Shown: positions 17,652-27,167 of the stretch, in pieces
Layout of the letters: each line of letters begins with the position of its first letter
Numbering within the stretch: the stretch's first letter is position 1
DNA from: Kastovskya adunca ATA6-11-RM4
Lineage (GTDB): Bacteria; Cyanobacteriota; Cyanobacteriia; Cyanobacteriales; Coleofasciculaceae
Length of the DNA: 64,000 nt
Assembly: GCA_019359445.1 (NCBI GenBank)
Contig: JAHHHJ010000003.1
Coordinates: forward strand, 248,001-312,000
Reading direction: 5' to 3'
The notes under the pieces: model-generated
Database searches by the model: none
Told to the model about the DNA's origin: nothing
What the model saw: the letters and a program-made list of their open reading frames with translations, nothing else
Translations under genes and position numbers: made by a program

Positions 17652-18013
17652 AATGGAATCAACCTTTTTAATTAACGAGTTCCAGGTGACTGGAACTTTT
17701 TTGTGGGCTTCGTTACCGTTGTAACTCGTTTACTGCATCAAAAGTTTCAGGGTTAGCCTTATCTTGCCACAGTAATTTAGTGACGTCAATATCTTTCGTT
17801 GTTAACGGATTACAACATAAGTAAACGCCACTCACGAAGATTCCAGATGAAGAGTTATCGGTTTAATTTGTTGGAAGCAGCGAATTGCCGCTCAACCACC
17901 CCTGTAGCCCGACATTTATCAGGCTCATGCTTAAGCGGCTTGCAGCCCCTTCCTGAGATCTCAAATGGGTTCTATAAGGGTATGGCAATGCCCCTACGAA
18001 AGAATTAACGTTT
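17652..18013. other. Intergenic region upstream of the restriction operon
   Basis: These 362 bases hold no convincing gene. The likely promoter of the restriction operon, reading leftward, should lie here. Besides the perfect inverted repeat listed separately, several related TAACG/GTTA words occur (attaacgag, gttaccgttgtaac, gttaacggattac), which could be operator half-sites. No regulator of the C-protein type is encoded nearby. Confidence 0.5.
17679..17696 (-). promoter_or_regulatory. Perfect inverted repeat in the leader of the nuclease/R-M operon
   Basis: GTTCCAGGTGACTGGAAC has two 7-base arms (GTTCCAG/CTGGAAC) around a 4-base loop, 28 bases upstream of the first start codon of the operon. 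On the plus strand it is followed by six T, which would also suit a terminator of a plus-strand transcript. As a leader element it could be an operator or an RNA hairpin that controls the operon. Confidence 0.5.
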
Positions 18014-19366
18014 TCACCTCTGGTCTGCGTCAGTCCTGTGCTCTAGCGCCTTGATTACCATTAAGTATCGCTCTTGAATATCTTCTCGATCTAGCTCCTC
18101 CGATATTGTCTCTTGGCTGTCCCTCTCGATCGCCTTGGCATGTCGCAGCAGCGCCGCACGGTCTTTTTCGTAGCGGGTGAAGCTAGCAATAACGGCGATC
18201 GCCTCTAGCAAGCGGAGCCTCACCCCAATATCTGAGCTACTGTACCGTCGAATCGGATTAAAAGTGATGTCGGTTAGTTCTGCAAAGGTCACTGGCTTGG
18301 CGATGACGCGGAGATTGCCATCGTCGTCGTAGCGATAGGGGGAGGGAAAATCCCGCTGGACGAGCTGACATAGCCCGGCGCTTAGTCGGTCAATACAGCG
18401 CAGGGCGGTAAAGGGATCATTGATGCCAGGAGAGATGGCGCGCAGAGCAATCTCGACTAACTGATCGAGGGGAAACTCAATATCCTGCTGTTCATTACGT
18501 TCTCTACCCAGAATAAAGGCGTCGTTGATTTGATCGGCGAGCTTTCGATTCACCTGTTTGGCAGGCCAAACCATAACTAACTCACTGCCGGGAATGATAA
18601 ACTTGCCCGGTCGATACTGGAGGCGCAAAAGCAGACCGCGATCGCAGGCAATATTCATCAACGCTTCGTTATCAATTCCCTGAATATATCCGGTATGGGT
18701 TGATCTAATCGGGCAAGCTTCCTTGTCAAAATTGACCGGGATTTCCGCAACCTTCCGCTGGAATTCGGACTTATCTCGTCCCATTTTTTCAGGAAAGAGG
18801 CGCTCGACAGCGCGGTCTAAATCGGCACTAACTTCAGCGATGACGTTGGATACCTGAATGATCGTTGAGGCGTGATGGATAAAGTAAATCAGCACGCCGA
18901 TGCTGGCGATCGCTAGCAGCAGGCTAATTGTTACTGAAATCTGCGGTACAAACTGACTGAATCCATCTCCTTCTCCACGGATTGTCCGCAGTACGAGTAA
19001 GCAATAGATAAACGTGGCAATAAACATGCCCAGCACGAACTGATTGCCCTTGTCCTGCATAAAGTTACGCAACAGTCGCGGCCCGAAATTTGAAGCCGCA
19101 AGCTGGAGCGCAACAATCGTAATTGAGAAGGCTGTAGCCGTAACGCTAACCATCGAACCTGCGATGACGGAAAGCGTTGCCCGCGCCCCTTCCGGCCCAC
19201 CCGTATAGATCCAGCCCCACTTCTCAAAGGGGCCGTGAAAGCCGGAGCGGTCAAAGGTTAACACTCCAAATGCCAGTGCAACCGCTACAATCGCCATCAG
19301 CGTTGGGATGAACCAATAACTGGATTGGAGCGAGTCCCAAATTTTGTTCAGCCTGGGGTTTTCCAT
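18014..19366 (-). CDS. DUF2254 family membrane protein
   Basis: This 450-residue protein is of the DUF2254 family. Four membrane helices occupy the first ~160 residues, with the conserved blocks GGPEGARATLSVIAGSM and FGPRLLRNFMQDKGNQFVLG. A cytoplasmic domain follows with a second conserved block, SPGINDPFTALRCIDRLS. The function is unknown; a channel or transporter role has been suggested by the architecture only. Its start overlaps the end of the MscS gene by 19 bases, so the two probably form an operon concerned with membrane tension or ion flux. Confidence 0.85.
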   Translation of the reverse strand: MENPRLNKIWDSLQSSYWFIPTLMAIVAVALAFGVLTFDRSGFHGPFEKWGWIYTGGPEGARATLSVIAGSMVSVTATAFSITIVALQLAASNFGPRLLRNFMQDKGNQFVLGMFIATFIYCLLVLRTIRGEGDGFSQFVPQISVTISLLLAIASIGVLIYFIHHASTIIQVSNVIAEVSADLDRAVERLFPEKMGRDKSEFQRKVAEIPVNFDKEACPIRSTHTGYIQGIDNEALMNIACDRGLLLRLQYRPGKFIIPGSELVMVWPAKQVNRKLADQINDAFILGRERNEQQDIEFPLDQLVEIALRAISPGINDPFTALRCIDRLSAGLCQLVQRDFPSPYRYDDDGNLRVIAKPVTFAELTDITFNPIRRYSSSDIGVRLRLLEAIAVIASFTRYEKDRAALLRHAKAIERDSQETISEELDREDIQERYLMVIKALEHRTDADQR

Positions 19367-20382
19367 GGGTCATCTTGCGCCGTTTGAGTCTCTTTGCTGC
19401 CATTGCCATCGCTTTGCGATCGCGTTTTTGCCAGCTCCCTTAGGGATCTGCTCAAACTCAGCGGCTGTGGCGCTTCTGTCTTTCCGACGGGCCATCCCTC
19501 GCGTTGACGAGTGCGATCGCCATCGGTTTCTTCGGTTTGGTCGTGGAAAAGAACTTGCTGGGTGGGGAAGGGTAAATCTATACCGTTGGCAACTAACTTG
19601 TTCTTAATCGCCGTCAGCACTCTGTCCCGCGAATCAAGGGACTCGGCTCGTCGGGGTGGCTGAATCCACCAGCGGGCGCGAATATTGACTGTACTATCGG
19701 CAAGTTCCATCACGAGGGCTTCTGGGGGTGGCTGTCGCAAGACCCCATCGACACTGGCGATCGCTTCGATCATCAACTGCTTCGCCTGCTCAATATTGTC
19801 GCCGTAGCCAATACCGACGTCATACTCTAAGCGGCGATTTTCAAAGGCAGTATTAACCGTTACGGAGTTAGTAAACAGCTCGGCGTTGGGAATCACAATG
19901 CGACGACCATCGTAAGTTCTGACGGTTGTAGCGCGGGTTTGAATGTCTTCTACCGTTCCCTCATAATCTTTAAAGACAATTTGGTCGTCGATTTGAAACG
20001 GTTCTGTCAAAAGAATCAAAATGCCAGCGAGGAAGTTTTGCAGGATATCGCGGAAGGCAAAACCAATGGCTACACCACTAATCCCTAGCAGTTGCACCAA
20101 ATCTCCTGGCTTGAACGATGGGAAGACGATGGCTAGCGCTACAAATAAACCCACTAGAATAATCGTTCCCTGGGACAAACGTCCCAGTACCATTCCCAGA
20201 TTTCGAGCCTGCCGACGCGTGCGAGTCAGGCGTTTAACCAATGCCTTGATTGCCCGCGCGATCAAGAAAAACAGCGCAAAGACAATCAATGCCAACACAA
20301 TATTAGGCAGCATGAGGATCAGGCTATCGAACATTGCCTGTACTTTTCCCCACGCTGTTGTTATTTCTGTTTCTGGATTCAT
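19348..20382 (-). CDS. Small-conductance mechanosensitive channel (MscS) family protein
   Basis: This 344-residue protein has three membrane segments. The pore-lining helix is GDLVQLLGISGVAIGFAFRDILQNFLAGILIL, followed by the beta domain FQIDDQIVFKDYEGTVEDIQ and the RRIVIPNAELFTNSV block, which are the MscS signatures. The channel opens under membrane tension and releases solutes during osmotic downshock. The last 60 residues are polar and poorly conserved. The start is ATG at 20382; it is followed directly by the DUF2254 gene. Confidence 0.92.
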   Translation of the reverse strand: MNPETEITTAWGKVQAMFDSLILMLPNIVLALIVFALFFLIARAIKALVKRLTRTRRQARNLGMVLGRLSQGTIILVGLFVALAIVFPSFKPGDLVQLLGISGVAIGFAFRDILQNFLAGILILLTEPFQIDDQIVFKDYEGTVEDIQTRATTVRTYDGRRIVIPNAELFTNSVTVNTAFENRRLEYDVGIGYGDNIEQAKQLMIEAIASVDGVLRQPPPEALVMELADSTVNIRARWWIQPPRRAESLDSRDRVLTAIKNKLVANGIDLPFPTQQVLFHDQTEETDGDRTRQREGWPVGKTEAPQPLSLSRSLRELAKTRSQSDGNGSKETQTAQDDPWKTPG

Positions 20383-20754
20383 GAGTCCTTGCCAGCAGAG
20401 AAAACCTTGCTGATAATAAAGGAAAATAAGGATTTTGGGATCTATCTAAGGTTAATAAACTGTAGCTTTAAGCTGTTTCTTTTGAAAGCCCTAAGTTTGA
20501 GATCAGTGAGATGAATTTTCATGATTTCTAGTGTGCGATCGCTCATGGGAGCCTTCACCCCTAAACGGTATGGCGGCGTCGCAGGCGAGGTACTAGTAGC
20601 AATTGGAACAATTAATCCCAGTTGCAAATCTTGTAATCTGGTCGGCTTTGCTGCCGAAAACTTGCTTAATGCCGTCAGCAATAAGGCAGTGAGGGTTAGC
20701 CTCGCCACCCGTCTTGATTTTTTTCTAAAATGTTGATTAAGCAGCGAAAAAATC
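20383..20754. other. Intergenic region with a long inverted repeat between MscS and DUF389 genes
   Basis: These 372 bases separate divergent genes. The segment at about 20612-20634 (aatcccagttgcaaatcttg) is nearly the reverse complement of 20819-20842, which lies in the start of the DUF389 gene. Arms of about 24 bases with two mismatches are separated by about 180 bases. Both arms decode as QDLQLGL on their own strands, so an inverted duplication of the gene start is possible. Promoters for both genes should lie here, but none is clear. Confidence 0.6.
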
Positions 20755-21777
20755 TTGTTTAAAACGATTAAAGTTTTTTTTAGGTATCTCAGGCAGAAAA
20801 AAGTTGCACCCCAGAAGCGACAAGACTTGCAACTGGGATTATTAGAAGAATCAACCCTGGAAATCAACTACATGGTGTTGATCTTTGGCTCCTGCGCGAT
20901 CGCAACTTTCGGGTTAATTTCCAACAGTAGTGCTGTGATCATCGGGGCGATGCTGATTGCGCCTTTGATGTTTCCGATTCGCGGGTTAGCCTTTGGAGCT
21001 TTGGAGGGGGATCTTTCTCTGTTTCGTAAAGGCTTGCAGGCGATCGCGGTTGGCACTATTTTTTCTGTAGTATTAGCGCTGGCAATTGGCTCTTTGATTG
21101 GGCTACCGGAGTTTGGGAGCGAAGTGATATCCCGTTCCAAACCTAACCTGATAGACTTGGGAATTGCTGTAGCCGCCGGGGGAATCAGCGGTTTTGCGAA
21201 GATACAGCCGAAAGTTTCTGGGACTCTAGCCGGAACAGCGATCGCTGTGGCGCTAATGCCACCAATTTGCGTGATTGGCTTAGGGTTATCCCATGGTGAT
21301 TGGTCGCTCAGTCTGGGTGCAACGCTCCTCTACCTAACTAATTTGTTAGGGATTACCCTCTCCTGTATGCTGACGTTTTTGATTACGGGCTATACCCCGC
21401 TTGAGGATGCTAAACGTCCTTTGATGTGGACGCTGGGCTTGACGACGCTGCTTGTAATTCCTTTGGGTATTAGCTTTATAGAATTGACCCGCCAAGCTCA
21501 TCTCGAAGCTTCTTTAAAAGAAGCTTTGCTAAACCGCACAATTACGTTTCAACGAGTGGAACTGGTTGATATTGACACAGATTGGTTGACCAATCCGCCG
21601 GAGGTGTATCTAACAGTGCGATCGCGTGAGGTGTTGACACCCAAACAGGTAAGGCTTCTAGAAGAATTTGTTGCTAAAGAAATGGGTCGAGATTTTACTT
21701 TGGTTTTTTCAGTGAGTCAGGTAGAAGAAGTCAGGCGAGAAAACCCGGAGCAGTCAGACTTGCAACCGACGCCTTAA
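20755..21777 (+). CDS. DUF389 family membrane protein
   Basis: This 340-residue protein has a short cytoplasmic N-terminus and then six to seven membrane helices. The DUF389 signature is clear: FGLISNSSAVIIGAMLIAPLMFPIRGLAFGAL, then GGISGFAKIQPKVSGTLAGTAIAVALMPP. A C-terminal domain of about 90 residues with alternating beta strands follows. The function is unknown. The frame starts at a TTG at 20755 (FKTIKVFFRYLRQKK); no better ATG exists before the conserved region, so the start is uncertain. It is divergent from the MscS gene. Confidence 0.85.
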   Translation: MFKTIKVFFRYLRQKKVAPQKRQDLQLGLLEESTLEINYMVLIFGSCAIATFGLISNSSAVIIGAMLIAPLMFPIRGLAFGALEGDLSLFRKGLQAIAVGTIFSVVLALAIGSLIGLPEFGSEVISRSKPNLIDLGIAVAAGGISGFAKIQPKVSGTLAGTAIAVALMPPICVIGLGLSHGDWSLSLGATLLYLTNLLGITLSCMLTFLITGYTPLEDAKRPLMWTLGLTTLLVIPLGISFIELTRQAHLEASLKEALLNRTITFQRVELVDIDTDWLTNPPEVYLTVRSREVLTPKQVRLLEEFVAKEMGRDFTLVFSVSQVEEVRRENPEQSDLQPTP

Positions 21778-21977
21778 AAGATGGCTACTATCAAGACCTT
21801 TTGCACCAATCCAGAAGATCATTTTTTTGGTAAGGGGAGAGAGATATCCCTCTTTGTGTTGCAATTTGAAATTTCTTAAATTAGTTCGTATTCAGGGCTT
21901 TAGACTCATTTTGAGGAGTTTAGCCCTTACGACCAACCTTTAATTATTTACATGTCCTACTTAACCGGGTGGACTTT

Positions 21978-23012
21978 TCAGTGAGGTCTATCTTCAGGAG
22001 TTCTTTTTCCATCATTACTATTGCTGTTTATGCTGCTTAAAATCGTTTGTCGGATCAGTTCACCGCGTTGCTCCGCAGAGATCGCCTGCTCTTCATAGCT
22101 CTGCGCTCTGGCACTGTTACCCATTTGACTAGCCCGTTTTGCCATCCGCCGTCTGAGAACTGCCGTCTCCTCCAGTGCCCTGAGCGCTGTCCATAGTGCC
22201 TCCTCCAGTGCCTCTGACTGCTTTGCTAGCAAACTTTCGGCTGAGAAGGCATGACCTGTGCGGCACCGAAACCGGATCAGATTGTTTTGACCGAGTTCCC
22301 ATAAGACGCCGCCGCAATCGGGACAGGCGAAGTTCGATGGCGTTCCCGGTCGTTCGTCACTGTGCACGGCGTCTGGCTTTAGTTCCGCAATGTCAGCTTC
22401 CATCTCCATTTCTTTAGATACCGGAGCTAGTTCCTGCTCTTTCACGGGTTTATGAGCAAAATGTACTAAAGCGGCTCCCATCTCCGCCACTGGCACAATC
22501 AAATCGACCTCTACGTTCTCAATGGCACTGCGTGGCATATCGCTGAAGAGAGCCTCATCGGGATTTTGGACAATGGCGATACCACCTCGCTCCTTCACTG
22601 CCGACAAACCTGCCGTACCATCATCGAGCATCCCTGATAGCACCACACCGATTACTTGGGAGCCATAAGCCCGTGCTGCCGTGCGAAATAGCGGATCGAT
22701 GGCAGGGCGATGACTATTTTCCTTAGGGCCGCGCGTTAGTTGCATATGCCCCTTTTTGATCAGCAGATGATAATCGGGTGGGGCAATATAGATGCGCCCC
22801 GGCTGAAATACTTCGCCTTGTTTGGCGTGCATAGCTTCCAATGGGCCAGCACGGTTGAGGATTTTCGGCAGAACGCTGGTGCCGTTGGGCGAAACGTGAA
22901 GTACAACAAAGATCGTTGCTGGCAAGTCTGGTGATAGACCTGCCACCAGCTTGGTCAGTACTTCTACGCCTCCGGCAGAAGCGCCAACAACAATAATTTT
23001 TCCCTGCATCAA
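21978..23012 (-). CDS. cheB: CheB-type protein-glutamate methylesterase lacking a receiver domain
   Basis: This 344-residue protein starts directly with the methylesterase domain: VVGASAGGVEVL (catalytic Ser), VVLHVSPNG (catalytic His) and SGMLDDGTAGL (catalytic Asp). Classic CheB has an N-terminal receiver domain, absent here. From about residue 225 there is a zinc-ribbon-like segment (FACPDCGGVLWE, then RFRCRTGHAFSAESL) and a helical tail. CheB removes methyl groups from glutamates of chemoreceptors. No chemotaxis partner is nearby, so the substrate is open. The start is ATG at 23012. Confidence 0.9.
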   Translation of the reverse strand: MMQGKIIVVGASAGGVEVLTKLVAGLSPDLPATIFVVLHVSPNGTSVLPKILNRAGPLEAMHAKQGEVFQPGRIYIAPPDYHLLIKKGHMQLTRGPKENSHRPAIDPLFRTAARAYGSQVIGVVLSGMLDDGTAGLSAVKERGGIAIVQNPDEALFSDMPRSAIENVEVDLIVPVAEMGAALVHFAHKPVKEQELAPVSKEMEMEADIAELKPDAVHSDERPGTPSNFACPDCGGVLWELGQNNLIRFRCRTGHAFSAESLLAKQSEALEEALWTALRALEETAVLRRRMAKRASQMGNSARAQSYEEQAISAEQRGELIRQTILSSINSNSNDGKRTPEDRPH

Positions 23013-23258
23013 ATCTTCTCCAAGCCTATAAAGCTACTCTAGCTTTAGCGCGGACGAATAAAGCGATCGCATTCGTCAAATTGGCTACACCTAGAAGGTG
23101 CGATCGCCCTTGCTGCACTAAACCCCTCAAAACGTTATTTCAGTCAACTCTCAATCAACAGAGAGCAAAAGTCGAGCCTAGGAGAGATGCAAAGATTGCC
23201 TGAAGCCCTCTATTCTCGGTAAGATTGCCTAAAATTGCCAAAAAATGGGGAGTAGGTT

Positions 23259-24332
23259 GTGAGTTTTGGGAAAGCGGTTGGTATCATCGCCTTTGTTATC
23301 TCTCTTTATATTCTTTGGCGAATTCAGCAAATCCTCTTAATAGCCTTTGCGGCACTAGTCTTTGCAACTGTAATTAATAGGCTAGTACGCTTCCTAGAAA
23401 GATTTGTGGCCAAGCGCGGCATTGCTGTCTTTATCTCAATCATCATCTTAATCATCCTTCTAGCTGGCTTCATCTGGATCGTTGTGCCTCCCTTTGTCGC
23501 TCAAGTTCAACAATTGATCGACCTAACACCCTTAGCGATAGAACAATCTAGAAATTGGCTTGACTGGCTGCGAAGCAATATACCAGAGGGCATGGCAGAT
23601 AATGTCCCGACCACTGACACGCTGATTACACAAATTCAGCCGTTTGTCGCGCGGTTCTTTCGCAACTTTTTTGCCTTCTTCACCGACTTACTGACTATTT
23701 TAGGAAGTGCCTTACTGGTTTTGATATTGACCGTTATGTTTCTGGTTAATCCCCAGCTTTATCGCCGAATATTTTTACAGTTATTTCCCTCTTTCTATCG
23801 CCGACGAGCCGAAGGCATTATGAATCAATCGGAAGTAGCGTTAGTCAACTGGGCAATTGGCGTTCTCATTAATACAGCCTTTATCGGTACAATTAGCGCG
23901 ATCGGCTTATGGATTTTGGGAGTACCGCTGATACTAGCCAACTCCTTCATTGCAGGATTTTTAGAAGTTATTCCTAACCTGGGGCCAACTTTAAGCTTGA
24001 TTCCACCCGTTTTAGTTGCTCTGACTGACGGGGTTTGGAAAGCGGTTGGAGTGGTAATTTTGTACCTCCTAATTCAGCAGATTGAGAACTATCTCTTAGT
24101 TCCCTTCGTGATGAAAAAGACGGTACTGTTACCCCCGGTAGTTACGCTGCTTTCCCAAATTGTTTTTGCCGTTTTCTTTGGAGTTTTAGCGCTGTTTCTC
24201 GCACTTCCCTTTGTTGTAGTTGCTGAGGTGTGGTTACAAGAGGTTTTGGTCAAAGATATTCTCGATCAATGGGGAGCAGATAAAAGGAATAATCGCCCGG
24301 AACCCATAGCCCTCGTAGCAGAAGAAGAATAA
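23259..24332 (+). CDS. AI-2E family (PerM/YdiK-like) transporter
   Basis: This 357-residue membrane protein starts with GTG at 23259, with a GGGGAG site upstream. It has about eight membrane helices. The conserved family block NSFIAGFLEVIPNLGPTLSLIPPVLVAL is at about residues 228-255, followed by QQIENYLLVPFVMKK and LPPVVTLL. The family was named for autoinducer-2 export, but many members transport other things, including sodium. The substrate cannot be told. It stands alone, convergent with the small protein gene that follows. Confidence 0.88.
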   Translation: MSFGKAVGIIAFVISLYILWRIQQILLIAFAALVFATVINRLVRFLERFVAKRGIAVFISIIILIILLAGFIWIVVPPFVAQVQQLIDLTPLAIEQSRNWLDWLRSNIPEGMADNVPTTDTLITQIQPFVARFFRNFFAFFTDLLTILGSALLVLILTVMFLVNPQLYRRIFLQLFPSFYRRRAEGIMNQSEVALVNWAIGVLINTAFIGTISAIGLWILGVPLILANSFIAGFLEVIPNLGPTLSLIPPVLVALTDGVWKAVGVVILYLLIQQIENYLLVPFVMKKTVLLPPVVTLLSQIVFAVFFGVLALFLALPFVVVAEVWLQEVLVKDILDQWGADKRNNRPEPIALVAEEE

Positions 24333-24353
24333 TTTACCTTTCCCTAGGGGCTT

Positions 24354-24698
24354 TTATTCTTCTCTTGGCACAACATCCAGATTCACCGCTTCTATTTCGC
24401 CTGACTTTGGCACATCGGCTTTTATTTTAAGTTCCGCTACCCCAGTGATTTTTACGCTAACTTCTAGCGCTACGTTCTCTGTTGGTATTTCTCTTTCTTG
24501 AATGCGCTGGCTAGCAATTTCTATGACATCAATCGCTCGATCGACAGCAGCAAAAATTGCGTCTTCAGTGATAGCGGAAACTCGTTCTTGAGTGACTTGA
24601 GTAACTTTATCAATCGCTTGCTTTCCTTTTTTTCCCACTTCATGAGAAACCCGCTCTGCTACTTTCTTTCCCTTTTTTTGTAGGTCGTCAAGGTTCAT
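24354..24698 (-). CDS. Small conserved-looking protein of unknown function
   Basis: I do not recognise this 114-residue protein. The first half is basic and helical (LDDLQKKGKKVAERVSHEVGKKGKQAIDKVTQ) with a heptad-like spacing. The second half alternates beta-like segments with acidic ends (VALEVSVKITGVAELKIKADVP). There is no signal peptide or membrane helix. The start is ATG at 24698. Codon use resembles its neighbours. Confidence 0.6.
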   Translation of the reverse strand: MNLDDLQKKGKKVAERVSHEVGKKGKQAIDKVTQVTQERVSAITEDAIFAAVDRAIDVIEIASQRIQEREIPTENVALEVSVKITGVAELKIKADVPKSGEIEAVNLDVVPREE

Positions 24699-24923
24699 TA
24701 TTTTCTCTCTTCATGACATCACGACTAGTGTAAATTTGATTGATTCGTTTTAGATCTGCCTCATCCTATAGCTACATTTAATGTGCAAAATGCTAAACGA
24801 ACTTGTAGCACAGTATTCCTAAGCTATCGGGAAACTTCTTCCTAAAGCGTTTTGGTGTGCAGGAGTGTGGTTCGTTTATAAATTTGACCACTTAAATAGG
24901 ATGGCTAGAACGGAAAGTTAAAG

Positions 24924-26972
24924 TTAAAACTTTAACCCTAAAAAATTCCAGTAAACAAGGAAAGGAATAAATGCAAAAGCAGCAAGAGTAATTAAAGAGT
25001 AATGCGATCGCTGCCAAATAGACCAATATTTGTTTTTCCAAGCCAGTACTGTCAGCACTAACAAGGCAATGGACAAGCCAATCGCGATTGGCGGTAGATA
25101 GAACCAAGGAATAGCGATCGCTGGCACGCCATAGATCAGCTTCCAAACGCCGTAAAACCACAGCGACAGGGGCAGCCCAATCATAAAAAGTAGATAGAGA
25201 GTGCCGACTAAACCCGCGACTAACCAGGCAGAACTAAACCGTCGCTCTAGCTTAAAACCTTTTCCTCGTAAGCCGCGAACTATAGGCACGATCGGCCAAA
25301 CAATGCAGGCGGACAGGAAAACCAAGGAGCAAACGACAGCAAGCCCCAACTGCCACCAAATCGTCAGATACCAAGGCGCACGCTCAAAGGCTCCGAGCTT
25401 GGGGCCAATTGGATTAAAGGCAAACCTAATCTGACCGCTGCTATCCTCCCCAAAGGCAGTGAAATCATCATTATTAGTGCGCTGAAACAACATCGGTTCT
25501 ATTGGGGCTAATTTCACTTGGGTTGCTCCTCCTGTAGAGAACAAACCCGGTACGCTCACCAGCAAGGTGTTATCCTCGCCCTTTTTGATGTTGATATGCC
25601 CAAAGGTTGCCCCAAGCTTGAGGAAGGTGTCGCGCGGATACTCAAAATCCCAATAAGTCCCCGTAAACTGGTCAAGTGGCGATCGCAAATTGGCATCGGG
25701 TTCCCTTAAGGGTGATGGGTTTTGTACGGGATAGTAGTGGTCTAAAAACTGATTAATTAGTTTTTCGTGAATGCCGTTAAAGTTATTGGTGGCGATGAAG
25801 AGTCCGACATCTTGATCGGGTAGGAGGGTAATTGAACTGGAGTAGCCCCGTAAGTTCCCCGCATGTCCAATTGTCCGGAGGTTATTTTCTAGACGTTCGT
25901 GAAAGCCGTAGGCGGAGCCTGGTAACAGAGGGTGATGAGTGAAGTGCTGCCGATGCATCAGCCGCACCGTATCTTCTTCCAGAATGCGCGAGTTTTCGTA
26001 ACGCCCCTCTAGTAAATGGGCAATCATGAAGTGCGCCATATCCGTTGCCGTTGTACTCAGTGACGCTGCCGGAAAAATATTGAGATACAAAAACGGAACG
26101 GGGTGAAATTTGCCACTTTTATACTGATAGCCTACCGCTAGATTAGAGTCTAGGGCAGGTGGCAAGGGTTGAAGAAAGGTACTTTGCCGCATATCCAGGG
26201 GTTGCAGGATATTTTCATCGATGTACTGGGTAAAAGGAACGCCGGAAACTTGCTGCACCAGATAACCGAGGAGGGCAATTCCCGTATTGGAGTAGAAGTA
26301 CACTTCTCCAGGCGGCAAAATAATCGGCGGTAGACGCTCAGAGAGAAACTCTTCTAGGGGTGACATTGCCGCTTCAGTGTCAGCCGCAATCCCGATTAGT
26401 CGCCTGCTAATGCCGCTTGTTTGCGTCATCAGATGGGCGGCGGTGATCGGTTGGGGATACTTGTTTTCTACTTGGAAAGCCTGCAAGTACTGATTAATAT
26501 CTCTGTCCAATTCGAGCGCTCCCCGCTCGTAGAGTTGCATCGTTGCTGTATCCGTAAACAGCTTAGAGAGGGAGGCAACGCGAAAGAGAGTTGTTTCGGG
26601 ATCGACGGGAATCTTTTTCTCAACGTTGGCATAGCCGTAGCCTTTAGTAAACAAGATTTCCCCACCTTTTACTAAAGACACTACTGCACCAGGAACATGC
26701 TCTTTTGGCATCTCTTGAGCAAAAAATGTGTCCATGAAGGTTTCCACTTCCTGCAGATTGCTGGGCCCAGTGCGATTAGAAAGTGGCGGGACAATCGGCT
26801 CTTGTTCAGTGGGAGGGGCGGGTTGATGATCGGGAGAAAGAAGAGGGAATTTGTTCAGTTCGTCCGCTACACCTTGAGCCAAAGCAGGTAAGCCAGATAG
26901 AGAAAAACAAAGAACCACAAGCAGAAATCCTAAAAAAACCTGCTTCAACCCTGAAAATGCTCGTTTTCTCAT
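24924..26972 (-). CDS. Serine hydrolase (class C beta-lactamase/PBP fold) with C-terminal membrane domain
   Basis: This 682-residue protein has a signal peptide (residues about 14-32, ending near LPALAQG). A beta-lactamase-class-C-type domain of about 340 residues has the catalytic SLSK (S-x-x-K), YSNTG (Y-x-N) and IGHAGNLRG (H-x-G). After a beta-rich linker there are four membrane helices in the last ~160 residues. Such proteins act as peptidases or esterases on the periplasmic side. The fused membrane part is found in some PbpE-like hydrolases. The native substrate is unknown. No break is seen. Confidence 0.85.
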   Translation of the reverse strand: MRKRAFSGLKQVFLGFLLVVLCFSLSGLPALAQGVADELNKFPLLSPDHQPAPPTEQEPIVPPLSNRTGPSNLQEVETFMDTFFAQEMPKEHVPGAVVSLVKGGEILFTKGYGYANVEKKIPVDPETTLFRVASLSKLFTDTATMQLYERGALELDRDINQYLQAFQVENKYPQPITAAHLMTQTSGISRRLIGIAADTEAAMSPLEEFLSERLPPIILPPGEVYFYSNTGIALLGYLVQQVSGVPFTQYIDENILQPLDMRQSTFLQPLPPALDSNLAVGYQYKSGKFHPVPFLYLNIFPAASLSTTATDMAHFMIAHLLEGRYENSRILEEDTVRLMHRQHFTHHPLLPGSAYGFHERLENNLRTIGHAGNLRGYSSSITLLPDQDVGLFIATNNFNGIHEKLINQFLDHYYPVQNPSPLREPDANLRSPLDQFTGTYWDFEYPRDTFLKLGATFGHINIKKGEDNTLLVSVPGLFSTGGATQVKLAPIEPMLFQRTNNDDFTAFGEDSSGQIRFAFNPIGPKLGAFERAPWYLTIWWQLGLAVVCSLVFLSACIVWPIVPIVRGLRGKGFKLERRFSSAWLVAGLVGTLYLLFMIGLPLSLWFYGVWKLIYGVPAIAIPWFYLPPIAIGLSIALLVLTVLAWKNKYWSIWQRSHYSLITLAAFAFIPFLVYWNFLGLKF

Positions 26973-27167
26973 TGCTCGATACTTCTTTCTTTTACCTGTT
27001 GTTACTCAAACGGCAGGCGGGAAAGCTACGTAGCAGCATAGCCACAGCCTAATTATTTAGCTTAGCCTCTATCTAACGAAATAAATCTGCTTTTAGTCGC
27101 GTTATGGTAAGGGTTCCTCTTCAATCTCTTGCAATTGTGAAGGGTTCTCCCCGGTTTGTTTGAAGGC

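Noticed and set aside
17799-18008. A 69-codon plus-strand frame in the gap before DUF2254
   Set aside because: Composition is irregular, no ribosome site is visible and no family is recognised.
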